Below, in pieces: positions 8,245-17,706 of a stretch of DNA of 64,000 nucleotides. Numbering within the stretch: position 1 is the stretch's first letter; each line of letters begins with the position of its first letter. This stretch comes from Gammaproteobacteria bacterium LSUCC0057. GTDB taxonomy: Bacteria; Pseudomonadota; Gammaproteobacteria; Pseudomonadales; Porticoccaceae. The notes beneath the pieces were generated by a model. It saw only the letters and a list, made by a program, of their open reading frames with translations, had not been told where the DNA came from and ran no database searches. The position numbers and the translations under genes are program-made. The stretch covers positions 124,001 to 188,000 of the forward strand of contig SPIA01000001.1 in NCBI GenBank assembly GCA_004535795.1, given 5' to 3'.

Positions 8245-10458
8245 ATGGTAACGGTGCGCGACAAATTTTTGCCGGCAGATGTCGAGGCGATCGACCTGCA
8301 GCAGTGGAGCTTTGATCTGGCATTGCGCTGGGAGCTGGCGCTCGACGAGGTGCAGCCGGCGCTGCTGGCGGCGGGCGAAGCGGCCCGCCAAGCGCAGCTG
8401 GCGACCCCGGCGCTCAATACCGTGTGGAGCCGCGAGGTCAGCTGTCTGCACGCAGGTCTGGAGATGGTAGAGATCCTCGCTGAATTTCAACTCGACGGTG
8501 CCGCGCTGCAAGCGGGTCTGCTCTATCGCGCGGTCCGCGAGGGGCGGTTGGCGGTCTCTGCCGTCGAGCGCCAATTTGGCGCCGAGGTCGCCGCTATTAT
8601 CGAACAGGTGCAGCGCATGGCGGTGATCAGCACTCTGCGCAACGACAGCAGCGAGGCGGTGTTTGGCGATCAAGCGGCGCGGCAAGCGGGCAAAATTCGC
8701 CAGATGTTGGTGGCGCTCATCGATGATGTCCGCGTGCCGTTAGTGAAACTGGCCGAGCGCGCCTGCGCGGTGCGGGCACTCAAGAGCGCCGAGCCCGACA
8801 AACAGCTGCGGGTGGCGCGCGAAATTTTTGATATCTATGCGCCGCTCGCCGACCGCCTCGGCATCGGCCATCTCAAATGGGAGCTGGAGGATCTCGCCTT
8901 TCGTTACCTAGAGCCGGAGGATTACCAAGCCATTGCCAAGCTGCTGGCCGAAAAGCGCTCGCAGCGCCAAGGTTACATTGACGAAGTGGTGGCGACTTTG
9001 CGTGAGCAGTTGCGCGAGGCCAACATCTCCGGCGAGATCAGCGGCCGCGCCAAACATATCTATTCAATTTGGCGCAAAATGCAGCGCAAAGAGGTCGGTT
9101 TTTCGCAAGTGTACGATATCCGCGCGGTGCGGGTGTTGGTGCCGACGGTGGTCGACTGCTACACGCTGCTGAGTTGGGTGCACGCCAACTGGCGCGGTAT
9201 TCCCAAAGAGTTTGACGATTACATCGCTCACCCCAAAGAGAACGGTTACCGCTCGCTGCACACCGCCGTGGTGGGGCCGGACAACAAAGTGGTGGAGATT
9301 CAAATTCGCACCTTCGATATGCACCGCGAGTCCGAGTTGGGGGTCTGCGCTCACTGGCGCTACAAGAGTGGCGATGGCGATCCGGCGGCGCGCGACTACG
9401 AGAGCAAGATTGAATGGCTGCGGCAGGTGCTGAGCTGGCAACAGCAGCTCGAGAGTCAGGTTGCCGGTCAGAGTGTCGCCGGCATCAACGCTCAGCGCAT
9501 CTATGTTTTTACCCCCGACGGCCATGTTGTCGACCTGCCGCGCGGGGCCACGCCGCTCGACTTTGCCTACCACATTCACACCGACGTCGGCCACCGCTGT
9601 CGCGGCGCCAAGGTCAACGGTCGCTTAGTGGCACTGACCACCGAGCTCAATACCGCCGACCGCGTCGAGATTATCACCGGCAGAGAGCGCGCCCCCTCTC
9701 GCGACTGGTTGCGCTCAACCATGGGTTATCTGGCCAGCAGCCGCGCCCGCGAAAAAATTAGCCAGTGGTTCCGCCGCCAGCGCCACAGCGAGCAGCTGGA
9801 AAGAGGGCAGCAGCTCTGGGAGCAGGCTTGGCAGTCAGCTGGCCGGCCGCCAGTGGATCTCGATCAACTCGCCAGCCGCTACAATAAGCAAGACCGCCGA
9901 GGTCTGTGGCTGGCACTGGGCAGTGGCGAGCTGCAAGCAGCGCAGCTTTTGCCGGCAGCACGCCGCCAAGCGCTACCCGCGCCGGCCAAGCGCCCGCGCC
10001 CGGTGGCGACTGCCGCGGCGCCACTAGTTGGCCTCGACGGTCTCATGCACCGCTTTGCCGGCTGTTGTGAGCCGCTGCCCGGTAGCGCCATCGGCGGTTT
10101 TATCACACAGGGGCGCGGCGTCTCTATCCACCGCGCCGACTGCGCCAATTATCAACAGCTCTGTCGCGTTGAGCCGCAGCGGGTGTTGTCGGTGGCGTGG
10201 CAGCCAGAGCAGAGCACCGTGGTGGGAGTACGGCTGCAGCTCAGCGTTATCGACCGCAAGGGGCTGCTATTGGATATCTCGGCGCTGCTGGACCGTTTGG
10301 CGGTCAATATCCTCGACTTACAGACCGGTCACGGCGACCACAGCCAGCGACAATTACAGCTGCAACTTGAGCTGGACGAGGTCGCCGACGCCGCGCTGGT
10401 CGATGAGATCACCGCGGCACTGAACGACATCGATGGTGTTGCCGCAGTGGCAAAGTAA
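8245..10458 (+). CDS. relA: GTP pyrophosphokinase RelA
   Basis: Ribosome-associated ppGpp synthetase (737 aa) that triggers the stringent response on amino-acid starvation. The order is a degenerate HD domain (about 30-200; the metal-binding HD pair is replaced by YRAVREGRL, as in RelA, so no hydrolase is expected), a synthetase domain with FDDYIAHPKENGYRSLHT and VEIQIRT (about 240-380), TGS (about 415-475), a Cys-containing domain (FAGCCEPLPG) and a C-terminal ACT (about 660-737). The tRNA-Phe gene elsewhere in this window has a GC-rich discriminator, the type of promoter ppGpp represses. Confidence 0.97.
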   Translation: MVTVRDKFLPADVEAIDLQQWSFDLALRWELALDEVQPALLAAGEAARQAQLATPALNTVWSREVSCLHAGLEMVEILAEFQLDGAALQAGLLYRAVREGRLAVSAVERQFGAEVAAIIEQVQRMAVISTLRNDSSEAVFGDQAARQAGKIRQMLVALIDDVRVPLVKLAERACAVRALKSAEPDKQLRVAREIFDIYAPLADRLGIGHLKWELEDLAFRYLEPEDYQAIAKLLAEKRSQRQGYIDEVVATLREQLREANISGEISGRAKHIYSIWRKMQRKEVGFSQVYDIRAVRVLVPTVVDCYTLLSWVHANWRGIPKEFDDYIAHPKENGYRSLHTAVVGPDNKVVEIQIRTFDMHRESELGVCAHWRYKSGDGDPAARDYESKIEWLRQVLSWQQQLESQVAGQSVAGINAQRIYVFTPDGHVVDLPRGATPLDFAYHIHTDVGHRCRGAKVNGRLVALTTELNTADRVEIITGRERAPSRDWLRSTMGYLASSRAREKISQWFRRQRHSEQLERGQQLWEQAWQSAGRPPVDLDQLASRYNKQDRRGLWLALGSGELQAAQLLPAARRQALPAPAKRPRPVATAAAPLVGLDGLMHRFAGCCEPLPGSAIGGFITQGRGVSIHRADCANYQQLCRVEPQRVLSVAWQPEQSTVVGVRLQLSVIDRKGLLLDISALLDRLAVNILDLQTGHGDHSQRQLQLQLELDEVADAALVDEITAALNDIDGVAAVAK

Positions 10459-10483
10459 CCGATTGAGTAATTGCACAGAGACC

Positions 10484-11305
10484 ATGAGCGAACAAACCGA
10501 TTACCAACTTGACGATCTGCTCTACCTGATGGCGCGGCTGCGCGATGCCGACAGCGGCTGTCCATGGGATATCGACCAGGACTTTGCCTCGATCGTGCCG
10601 AGCACTATTGAAGAGCTCTACGAGGTGGTGGAACTGATCGAGGCTGAGCGCTACAGCGAGCTGCCTGCCGAACTTGGCGATCTGCTGTTTCAGATTGTCT
10701 TCTACGCCCAGCTCGGGCGCGAACAGGGGCTATTTGAGTTTGCCGACGTGGTGCAGAGCATTACTGAAAAACTGCTGCGCCGCCACCCGCACGTTTTTGT
10801 CGATGGCCAGCTCTACGGCCGCCGCCGCCAAGGGCCGCCACCAACCGCCGCGCAGTTGAGTCAACAGTGGCGGCAGATCAAGGCTGCAGAACGCGCCCAG
10901 TACGGCGCACCGCGCCGTTCGCCAGCGCTGTGGGGTGAGCTGCCGGCTGGACTGCCGGCACTGGCGGCGGCGCAAAAGCTCACCGCCGAGGCGGCTCATC
11001 TCGGCTTTGACTGGCCGGATGAGGCCGGGCCGATGGCTAAAATTGCCGAGGAGCTGGCTGAGTTGCGCGACGAGGTCGCCGCCGGCGACCAGCCGCGCGT
11101 GGCTGAGGAGTACGGTGACCTGCTGCTGGCGGTGGTTAACCTCGGGCGTCATCTGCAAGTCGATGCTGAGCAGGCGCTGCGCAGCGCCAACGACAAATTT
11201 CGCCTGCGTTTCACCGCCATGGTCGCCGCGACAGAGGCGCCGCTGGCGCCGCGCTCAATTGATGCATGGCAAGCGCTCTGGGAGCAAGTCAAAGCGTCTG
11301 AGTGA
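10484..11305 (+). CDS. mazG: Nucleoside triphosphate pyrophosphohydrolase MazG
   Basis: House-cleaning NTP pyrophosphatase (273 aa). The first family-like residues (YLMARLRDADSGCPWD) follow the ATG at 10484, which I chose over an upstream in-frame start inside relA. Two MazG domains are visible, with metal-binding EELYEVVELIE in the N-terminal half and EELAELRDEV in the C-terminal half. It follows relA by 25 bases, and relA-mazG adjacency is conserved in gammaproteobacteria. E. coli MazG lowers ppGpp, which gives this pairing a functional sense. Confidence 0.94.
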   Translation: MSEQTDYQLDDLLYLMARLRDADSGCPWDIDQDFASIVPSTIEELYEVVELIEAERYSELPAELGDLLFQIVFYAQLGREQGLFEFADVVQSITEKLLRRHPHVFVDGQLYGRRRQGPPPTAAQLSQQWRQIKAAERAQYGAPRRSPALWGELPAGLPALAAAQKLTAEAAHLGFDWPDEAGPMAKIAEELAELRDEVAAGDQPRVAEEYGDLLLAVVNLGRHLQVDAEQALRSANDKFRLRFTAMVAATEAPLAPRSIDAWQALWEQVKASE

Positions 11306-11391
11306 AGTTGGCGGGGCGGGGCACTAGCGGTTAGTAGGGTTGTGCCGCTCGCGCAGTTCGGTGTATCTTTGCCGCCCGCTCGCGTTCAGCA

Positions 11392-11428
11392 CCCCCAAGG
11401 TCGGGGGCTTTCACCCAGTTTATTGGGT
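11392..11428 (+). other. Two small hairpins in the mazG-adk gap
   Basis: The 197-base gap before adk holds two adjacent inverted repeats: CCCCC/GGGGG (11392-11407, 6-base loop) and ACCCA/TGGGT with a 6-base loop just after it. Neither is followed by a clean T-run, so they may be a weak terminator for mazG or part of the adk leader. No convincing promoter was identified. Confidence 0.3.
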
Positions 11429-11502
11429 CTATCTGAGTCGTTTTGTGCGTAAAAATTCTAACTATTAGCCGTTTACTATGCCGTTGAGGCGAGGAGATTA
11501 TT

Positions 11503-12150
11503 ATGCGAATTATACTGTTGGGGCCGCCGGGAGCCGGCAAAGGGACTCAAGCTCAGTTCATTACCGAACACTACGGTATACCGCAGATCTCCACTGGCGA
11601 CATGTTGCGCGCGGCAGTCAAAGCCGGTACCGAGTTGGGCTTAAAGGTTAAAGATATTATGGCCAGCGGTGGCCTGGTCTCCGACGACATTATCATCGCT
11701 CTGGTCAAAGAGCGCATTGGCGCAGCCGATTGTGCCAACGGCTTCTTGTTCGATGGCTTTCCGCGCACTATCGTCCAAGCCGAGGCGATGCGCGATGCCG
11801 ATGTGGCGATCGATGCTGTTGTTGAAATTGCCGTCGAGGACCAGGAGATTATCTCCCGACTCAGCGGTCGTCGCGTCCATGAAGCCTCTGGCCGTGTCTA
11901 CCACATCAGCCACAACCCACCGGCAGTCGCAGGTCGCGATGATGAGACCGGCGAAGCGCTGATCCAGCGCCCCGACGACAGCGAAGAGACAGTGCGCAAC
12001 CGCCTGCAGATCTATCACGACCAAACCAAGCCGCTGATCGCCTTTTATACCGCACTGGCCAACAGCGACAGCACGGTGAAATTCGCCACCGTCAATGGCT
12101 CTGGTGCACTGCCCGAGGTGCAGCAGCGCATTGTTGCCGCACTGGCCTGA
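11503..12150 (+). CDS. adk: Adenylate kinase
   Basis: Cytosolic enzyme (215 aa) interconverting ATP + AMP and 2 ADP. The P-loop GPPGAGKGT spans residues 7-15, the AMP site has STGDMLRAA and GFPRT, and a full-length LID (about 122-160) lacks the four zinc cysteines, as in E. coli. The start ATG has a GAGGAG site 6-7 bases upstream. A strong terminator follows at 12211, so adk appears to be transcribed alone. Confidence 0.98.
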   Translation: MRIILLGPPGAGKGTQAQFITEHYGIPQISTGDMLRAAVKAGTELGLKVKDIMASGGLVSDDIIIALVKERIGAADCANGFLFDGFPRTIVQAEAMRDADVAIDAVVEIAVEDQEIISRLSGRRVHEASGRVYHISHNPPAVAGRDDETGEALIQRPDDSEETVRNRLQIYHDQTKPLIAFYTALANSDSTVKFATVNGSGALPEVQQRIVAALA

Positions 12151-12210
12151 TTGCCACCCGCGGCGATGCTCAGCCCAACAGGCTGGAGCAGCGCCGCAAA
12201 GCCGTTTAAA

Positions 12211-12246
12211 ATCCCCGCTCAACTCCGGTTTGGCGGGGTTTTTTTA
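12211..12246 (+). terminator. Rho-independent terminator after adk
   Basis: CCCCGC (12213-12218) pairs with GCGGGG (12233-12238) across a 14-base loop and is followed by seven T residues. It separates adk from tsaB. Confidence 0.85.
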
Positions 12247-12278
12247 TTGCCCCGTCCAACACCAACAACAGGCTGCCG

Positions 12279-12998
12279 ATGCCCATATTACTTGCCATTG
12301 AAACCTCGACCAGCGCCTGTTCGGTTGCACTGCGTTACAGCGACGGCAGCGGTCACCGCGACCTGTGGCTGCACAGTGAGCAACCGCGCACCCACAGCAC
12401 TGCGCTGTTAGCGATGATCGAGCAGCTGTTGGCAGAGGCCGCGTTAAGCCCAACGCAGCTCTCTGCGGTGGCAATTAGCAACGGCCCCGGCTCTTTCACT
12501 GGGCTGCGTATTGGTTTGGCGGTGGCGCAGGGTATAGCCGTGGGGTTGGAGCTACCGCTGTTGCCGGTCAACTCGTTGGAGGTGCTGGCGCTCACTGCCC
12601 AGCAGCAGTTGTCGTTGCCGCCCGGGCAGCCGCTGTTAGCGGTCACCGATGCGCGCATGGGCCAGTACAACACCGCTTGCTTTGCTCTGCTAGGCAGCGG
12701 CCAGCGCGCCCAATGGCTGGCGCCGGCGGCGCTGGTCGATGAGGCCGAGTTGCTGGCGCAGTGCGCGCAACATGAAGTGCTCACGGTGGTTGGCGAGCTG
12801 GACGGTATCACCGCGTTGCACGGTTCAGCGCAGCGCTGTCAGCCGCTGCAGCCGCGCGCCGATGCCATGCTCAATGTCGCCGCACACGGCTATCAAGCCG
12901 GCGACTGGCCGCGGCGCGAACAGGTCGAGTTACTCTATCTGCGTGGCACCGAGGCGTGGCAGCAGCACCAGCCGATTGTCGCGCCGAGCCCGCGATGA
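12279..12998 (+). CDS. tsaB: tRNA threonylcarbamoyladenosine biosynthesis protein TsaB
   Basis: ASKHA-fold partner of TsaD and TsaE in forming t6A37 on ANN-decoding tRNAs (239 aa). The N-terminal LLAIETSTSACSVAL and the family core SNGPGSFTGLRIGLA are clear. It starts 33 bases after the adk terminator. Its stop overlaps the uppP start by 4 bases (ATGA), implying coupling. Confidence 0.95.
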   Translation: MPILLAIETSTSACSVALRYSDGSGHRDLWLHSEQPRTHSTALLAMIEQLLAEAALSPTQLSAVAISNGPGSFTGLRIGLAVAQGIAVGLELPLLPVNSLEVLALTAQQQLSLPPGQPLLAVTDARMGQYNTACFALLGSGQRAQWLAPAALVDEAELLAQCAQHEVLTVVGELDGITALHGSAQRCQPLQPRADAMLNVAAHGYQAGDWPRREQVELLYLRGTEAWQQHQPIVAPSPR

Positions 12999-13792
12999 GT
13001 ATTGACTGGCTACAAGTGTGGGTGCTGGCGCTGCTGCAAGGGTTGACAGAGTTCTTGCCCATCTCCAGTTCGGCGCACCTGATTTTGCCCAGCCAGTTGC
13101 TCGGCTGGCCCGACCAGGGGTTGGCGTTTGATGTCGCCGTGCATCTGGGTTCGCTGGCGGCGGTTGTCTTCTATTTTCGTTTGCGGTTGTTGGCGCTGGC
13201 GCGTGGTTGGCGGCAACAACTGGTGACTGGCGAGCGCAACGCTGATGGCGATCAGGTCTGGATGCTGGCGCTGGCAACGCTGCCGGCGGCGCTGCTGGGG
13301 TGGTTGGGCAGCGATGTCATTGCCGCGCACCTGCGCAGCGACGCGGTGATCGCCACCACCACCATTATTTTTGGACTGCTGCTAGGCGCCGCTGACCGCT
13401 TTGGCGCCCGTCAGCTGGTGGCGATCAGCTGGCGCGCGGCGCTGCTGATCGGGCTGGCCCAGGCGCTGGCGTTAATACCCGGCACCTCGCGCTCCGGTAT
13501 CACCATCACCGCGGCGCTGTTGTTGGGCTACCGCCGCGAGACCGCCGCGGAGTTTTCGTTTCTGCTGGGTATCCCGATTATTGCCCTCAGCGGCCTCTAC
13601 TTGGCGGCTGGGCTCTGGCAACAGGGCGCTACCGACTGGCTGTTGTTATTCACGGCTGCGGCTATTTCGGCACTGGCGGCGCTGGCCTGTATTGCGCTGT
13701 TTATGCGCTGGATCGAACGCCTCGGGCTGTGGCCATTTGTGGTTTACCGGCTGCTTTTGGGGGCGGTGTTAGTCTGGCTGATGGCCAGTTGA
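12995..13792 (+). CDS. uppP: Undecaprenyl-diphosphatase
   Basis: Integral membrane phosphatase (265 aa) recycling undecaprenyl pyrophosphate for cell-wall and LPS synthesis (BacA/UppP family). The start ATG at 12995 overlaps the tsaB stop. Both conserved boxes are present: LTEFLPISSSAHL near the N-terminus and PGTSRSGITI plus GYRRETAAEFSFLLGIP in the middle. About eight hydrophobic segments fit the family topology. Confidence 0.95.
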   Translation: MSIDWLQVWVLALLQGLTEFLPISSSAHLILPSQLLGWPDQGLAFDVAVHLGSLAAVVFYFRLRLLALARGWRQQLVTGERNADGDQVWMLALATLPAALLGWLGSDVIAAHLRSDAVIATTTIIFGLLLGAADRFGARQLVAISWRAALLIGLAQALALIPGTSRSGITITAALLLGYRRETAAEFSFLLGIPIIALSGLYLAAGLWQQGATDWLLLFTAAAISALAALACIALFMRWIERLGLWPFVVYRLLLGAVLVWLMAS

Positions 13793-13821
13793 AGAGCGCT
13801 TTGGCGCAGGACAGAGCAGAG

Positions 13822-14724
13822 ATGAATAGAGCACAACAGAGCCAACCCACGGTGGCGTTTATCGGCCTCGGGGTGATGGGTTTCCCGATGGCCGGCCACT
13901 TGGCCAGAGCTGGCTACCGGGTGCAGGTCTACAACCGCACCAGTAGCAAAGCGGAGCGCTGGGCAGAGCAGTACACAGGCACCGTCTGTGGCTCGCCCCA
14001 GCAGGCGGCCGAGGGTGCGCGCTGGGTGTTTACCTGTGTCGGCAATGACGATGACCTGCGCGCGGTGGTGCTCGGCGAGCGCGGTGCGCTGGCAGGTATG
14101 GCTGCCGGCGCGCTACTGGTCGACCACAGCACCGTCTCGGTGGCGGTTTCGCAACAGCTGGCAGAGGCCTGCCAGCAGCGCGGTGCGGAGTTTATCGACG
14201 CGCCGATCTCCGGCGGTCAACAAGGCGCCGAGAGCGGCCAGCTGACAGTGATGTGTGGTGGCAGCGCCAGCGCGCTGGCAGCAGTTAGGCCGGCACTCGA
14301 CTGCTACGCCCGGGCGGTGACCCATCTGGGCGCCACCGGCAGCGGCCAACGGTGTAAAATGGTCAATCAGATCTGTATTGCCGGGCTGCTGCAGGGTCTC
14401 GCCGAGGGGCTCAATTTTGCTCAGCGCGCCGGGCTCGATGTGCAGCAGGTGGTCGAGGTGATCAGCCGCGGTGCGGCGCAGTCTTGGCAGCTGGACAATC
14501 GCGCTGCGACCATGCTGGCCGACCACTACGACCACGGTTTTGCCGTCGACTGGATGGTCAAAGACCTCACCATCGCCGCCGCCGAGGCCGCCGCCAACGG
14601 CAGTGCGCTGCCGGTGGCGTCACAGGTGGCAGATTACTACCGCGAGCTGCAGCAGCAGGGCGGTGGTCGCTGGGATACCTCGAGTCTGCTGCGGCGGTTG
14701 CAAACCGCCCAGAGCGGCGACTAA
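13822..14724 (+). CDS. 3-hydroxyisobutyrate/tartronate-semialdehyde-type NAD(P)-dependent dehydrogenase
   Basis: Beta-hydroxyacid dehydrogenase (300 aa). The ATG at 13822 is chosen because the N-terminal Rossmann motif GLGVMGFPMAGHLARAG follows about 15 residues in. The substrate-binding motif DAPISGGQQGAESGQL and the catalytic-Lys region GQRCKMVNQ are conserved. The family covers 3-hydroxyisobutyrate dehydrogenase (valine degradation), tartronate semialdehyde reductase and succinic-semialdehyde reductases, and the exact substrate cannot be read from sequence. It lies 29 bases after uppP and 48 before apeB, with no context that fixes a pathway. Confidence 0.85.
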   Translation: MNRAQQSQPTVAFIGLGVMGFPMAGHLARAGYRVQVYNRTSSKAERWAEQYTGTVCGSPQQAAEGARWVFTCVGNDDDLRAVVLGERGALAGMAAGALLVDHSTVSVAVSQQLAEACQQRGAEFIDAPISGGQQGAESGQLTVMCGGSASALAAVRPALDCYARAVTHLGATGSGQRCKMVNQICIAGLLQGLAEGLNFAQRAGLDVQQVVEVISRGAAQSWQLDNRAATMLADHYDHGFAVDWMVKDLTIAAAEAAANGSALPVASQVADYYRELQQQGGGRWDTSSLLRRLQTAQSGD

Positions 14725-14772
14725 AGACAACACCAACGGCGCCGCAGCAGCGGTGCCAACAAGGAGCAGAGC

Positions 14773-16056
14773 ATGACCGACAGCGGTCAATTCAACAGTG
14801 AGTTAATGGCGTTTTTAGACGCCTCGCCAACCCCCTTTCACGCCGTGCAGAGCATGCAGCAGCGGTTGCAGCAGGCCGGTTTTGTTCGCCTTGACGAGTC
14901 GCAGCCGTGGCAGCTGCAGCCGGCCGGGCGCTACTTCACCACCCGCAACGGCAGCTCGCTGATCGCCTTCGTGCGCGGCACTGCCGCACTGCCCGAGGGC
15001 GGCCTGCGACTGATCGGCGCCCACACCGATAGCCCCTGTCTGATGATCAAGCCGCACGCCGACCTGTACGCTCACGGCTACCACCAGCTCAGTGTCGAGG
15101 TCTACGGCGGCGCACTGCTCAACCCGTGGTTTGATCGCGACCTGAGTATTGCTGGACGCATCGTGGTGAGCGCTGACGGTCAGTTGCGCTCGCGGCTGAT
15201 CGACTTTAAGCGGCCGATGGCGGTCATACCCAGCTTGGCCATTCATCTCGATCGCGAGGCCAATAGCGATCGCACCATCAACCCGCAAAACGATATCAAA
15301 CCGATTTTGTTGCAGGGTGGCGACAGCAGTTTGCAGGCCATTATCGCCGAGCAGTTTATGGCGGCGGACGAGCAGTTAGTCGATTACGAGTTGTCACTCT
15401 ACGACTGCGCCGGCGCGACTCTCAGCGGCGCCGATAGTCAGTTTATTAGCAGTGCGCGGCTGGACAATTTGCTCAGCTGTTTTGTCGGCCTGCAAAGCTT
15501 GTTGGCCAGCGACGCCAGTCACACTGCGGTACTGGTCTGCAACGACCATGAAGAGGTCGGCAGTGTTTCGGCAGTCGGCGCCGACGGGCCGTTCTTGCAG
15601 GCGGTGCTGGGGCGTATCTGTGGCGACCAGCTCGACAGCGCGCTGGCCACGTCGCTGCTGCTGTCGTGTGACAACGCCCACGCGCTGCACCCAAACTTTC
15701 CCGCCGTGCACGACGCCGCACACCTGCCGCAGCTCAACGGCGGTCCGGTGATCAAGACCAACGTTAAACAGCGCTATGCCAGCAACGCGCTGGGTGCCGC
15801 GCTGGTAAAACAGCTGGCCGGCCGCTGTGGGGTTCCGCTGCAGAGTTTTGTCGCCCGCAACGATATGGGCTGCGGCAGCACCATCGGCCCAATCAGCGCC
15901 GCTAAGCTTGGTGTCAACACCCTCGACATCGGCATCCCGCAGCTGGCCATGCACTCGGCCCGCGAGCTGACCGGCGCCAGCGATCCGCTGCGCCTCGTCA
16001 CTCTGCTCACCGCCTTCATCAACAGTGTGGCGCCGCTCTGCGTTATCGCCGACTGA
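14773..16056 (+). CDS. apeB: M18 family aminopeptidase
   Basis: Zinc aminopeptidase of the M18 (aspartyl aminopeptidase/DAP2) family, 427 aa, cytosolic. Metal-site segments are intact: [25 protein letters not shown] and the C-terminal [24 protein letters not shown], a family hallmark, is also present. AAGGAG lies 7 bases upstream of the ATG. It probably removes N-terminal Asp/Glu from peptides. Confidence 0.94.
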   Translation: MTDSGQFNSELMAFLDASPTPFHAVQSMQQRLQQAGFVRLDESQPWQLQPAGRYFTTRNGSSLIAFVRGTAALPEGGLRLIGAHTDSPCLMIKPHADLYAHGYHQLSVEVYGGALLNPWFDRDLSIAGRIVVSADGQLRSRLIDFKRPMAVIPSLAIHLDREANSDRTINPQNDIKPILLQGGDSSLQAIIAEQFMAADEQLVDYELSLYDCAGATLSGADSQFISSARLDNLLSCFVGLQSLLASDASHTAVLVCNDHEEVGSVSAVGADGPFLQAVLGRICGDQLDSALATSLLLSCDNAHALHPNFPAVHDAAHLPQLNGGPVIKTNVKQRYASNALGAALVKQLAGRCGVPLQSFVARNDMGCGSTIGPISAAKLGVNTLDIGIPQLAMHSARELTGASDPLRLVTLLTAFINSVAPLCVIAD

Positions 16057-16085
16057 CCCGCTCACCGACCGCTCGGACTCCCGCT

Positions 16086-17102
16086 ATGACTTCATCGACA
16101 ACGACCCGCGTATTAACGGGTATTACCACCTCCGGCACCCCGCATCTGGGCAACTATGTCGGTGCGATCCGCCCGGCGATCGCCGCCAGCCGCGACCCGT
16201 CGCAGCAGAGCTACTACTTTTTGGCCGACTACCATGCGCTGATCAAATGCCACGATCCGGCCATGGTGCACCAATCGACACTGGAGGTGGCGGCTACCTG
16301 GCTGGCGTTTGGGCTCGATACCGAGCGCGCACTGTTCTACCGCCAGTCGGATGTGCCGCAGATCCCCGAGTTGACCTGGTATCTCACCTGTATGGCCGCC
16401 AAGGGGCTGATGAACCGCAGTCACGCCTACAAGGCGGCGGTCCAAGAGAATGCCGACAACGGTGCCGACGCCGATTTTGGCGTCACCATGGGGCTGTTCA
16501 GTTACCCGATTTTGATGGCCGCCGATATCCTCATCTTCAATGCCCACAGGGTGCCGGTCGGCCGCGATCAAATTCAGCACGTCGAGATGGCGCGCGACAT
16601 CGCCCAGCGCTTTAACCACCACTACGGCGACTATTTCACCCTGCCAGAGGCGGTGGTCGACGACCAAGTGGCGGTACTACAGGGGCTCGATGGCCGCAAA
16701 ATGAGCAAGAGCTATGGCAACACCATCCCGCTCTTTGACGATGAGAAAAAGCTGCGCAAAAAGATCAACAAAATCAAAACTAACCTGCTCGAGCCCGGCC
16801 AGCCGAAAGATCCTGACGACTCGGCGCTGTTCCAGATCTGGCAGGCCTTCGCCACTGCCCAGCAGTGCGCGCAGATGCGCACGGCGTTTGCCGACGGCAT
16901 CGCCTGGGGTGAAGCCAAGCAGCAGCTATTTGAGCTGGTCAACAGCCAGCTCGAGGAGCCGCGCGCGCGCTACCAAGAGCTGATCGCCCACCCCGAACAG
17001 ATCGAGGCGGTGCTGCAGCAGGGTGCTGAGCGGGCGCGTGCCGAGGCGGCGCCGCTGCTGGCAAAATTGCGCAGCGCAGTGGGTATTCGCGCGCTCGGTT
17101 GA
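16086..17102 (+). CDS. trpS: Tryptophanyl-tRNA synthetase
   Basis: Class I synthetase (338 aa). The HIGH-equivalent is PHLGNYVGA (about residues 18-26), and the KMSKS loop is exact at residues 205-209. The rest ([38 protein letters not shown]) is canonical bacterial TrpRS. It starts 29 bases after apeB. A strong promoter for the next gene begins immediately after its stop. Confidence 0.97.
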   Translation: MTSSTTTRVLTGITTSGTPHLGNYVGAIRPAIAASRDPSQQSYYFLADYHALIKCHDPAMVHQSTLEVAATWLAFGLDTERALFYRQSDVPQIPELTWYLTCMAAKGLMNRSHAYKAAVQENADNGADADFGVTMGLFSYPILMAADILIFNAHRVPVGRDQIQHVEMARDIAQRFNHHYGDYFTLPEAVVDDQVAVLQGLDGRKMSKSYGNTIPLFDDEKKLRKKINKIKTNLLEPGQPKDPDDSALFQIWQAFATAQQCAQMRTAFADGIAWGEAKQQLFELVNSQLEEPRARYQELIAHPEQIEAVLQQGAERARAEAAPLLAKLRSAVGIRALG

Positions 17103-17115
17103 GTGCCGCCAGCCT

Positions 17116-17144
17116 CTGGCAAAGCCCTCGGTTTGTCGTATAAT
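17116..17144 (+). promoter_or_regulatory. Sigma-70 promoter for the cytochrome c5 gene
   Basis: The -10 is a perfect TATAAT (17139-17144); the -35 CTGGCA (17116-17121) matches 4/6 with an exact 17-base spacer. It lies 38 bases upstream of the ATG. Confidence 0.75.
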
Positions 17145-17181
17145 GCCGGCCATCAAATTGTTTAAACTCGTGGAGAATACC

Positions 17182-17619
17182 ATGTTCAACCTTAGCCGTA
17201 CTGCCCTGCTTGCTGCTGCCGCCCTGCTGCTAGTGGCCTGTAACCCCAATAATGGCCCGGCCGAACTGACAGAAAAACGCATCGCCGCGGTGGCTGAGCG
17301 CATTGCTCCGCACGGCCAAGTGGCGATGGAAGGCGACGCCATGACTGCGCCGCCTGCCGCCGCCGGTGGCGTGGCTCGCTCTGGCGAAGAGATCTACAAC
17401 AGCAACTGTGTCGCCTGCCACAGCAGTGGCGCTATGGGTGCGCCCAAATTTGGTGATGCCGCAGCATGGGCTGCGCGCGTCGATGCCAAAGGGCTCGAAA
17501 CCATCTACGCCAACGCGATCAATGGCATTGGCATGATGCCGGCCAAAGGCACCTGCATGAGCTGCTCGGATGACGATATCAAAGCGACCACCGACTACAT
17601 GGTAGAAAATTCACAATAA
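17182..17619 (+). CDS. Cytochrome c5 family lipoprotein
   Basis: Small c-type cytochrome (145 aa) for periplasmic electron transfer. It starts at the ATG at 17182 (GGAGAAT upstream, strong promoter before it), not at an earlier in-frame start inside trpS. The signal peptide ends in a lipobox LVAC with Cys20, so it should be membrane-anchored. Haem attaches at CVACH (Cys76, Cys79, His80); the axial Met is in GIGMMPAKG, and the extra CMSC pair (Cys125/Cys128) is the cytochrome c5 hallmark. A spacer rich in Pro/Ala (about 50-65) tethers the haem domain. Likely donor to a terminal oxidase. Confidence 0.93.
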   Translation: MFNLSRTALLAAAALLLVACNPNNGPAELTEKRIAAVAERIAPHGQVAMEGDAMTAPPAAAGGVARSGEEIYNSNCVACHSSGAMGAPKFGDAAAWAARVDAKGLETIYANAINGIGMMPAKGTCMSCSDDDIKATTDYMVENSQ

Positions 17620-17644
17620 TTCTGCCGGTGAATGGTGTATCAAT

Positions 17645-17668
17645 AGGCCCGCTTAGGCGGGCCTTTTT
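17645..17668 (+). terminator. Rho-independent terminator after the cytochrome c5 gene
   Basis: GGCCCGC (17646-17652) and GCGGGCC (17657-17663) form a perfect 7-bp stem with a 4-base loop and are followed by TTTTT. Confidence 0.9.
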
Positions 17669-17706
17669 GTGGGTAACAGTGTGGTGAGCATGAAAGGGAG
17701 AGCGCG

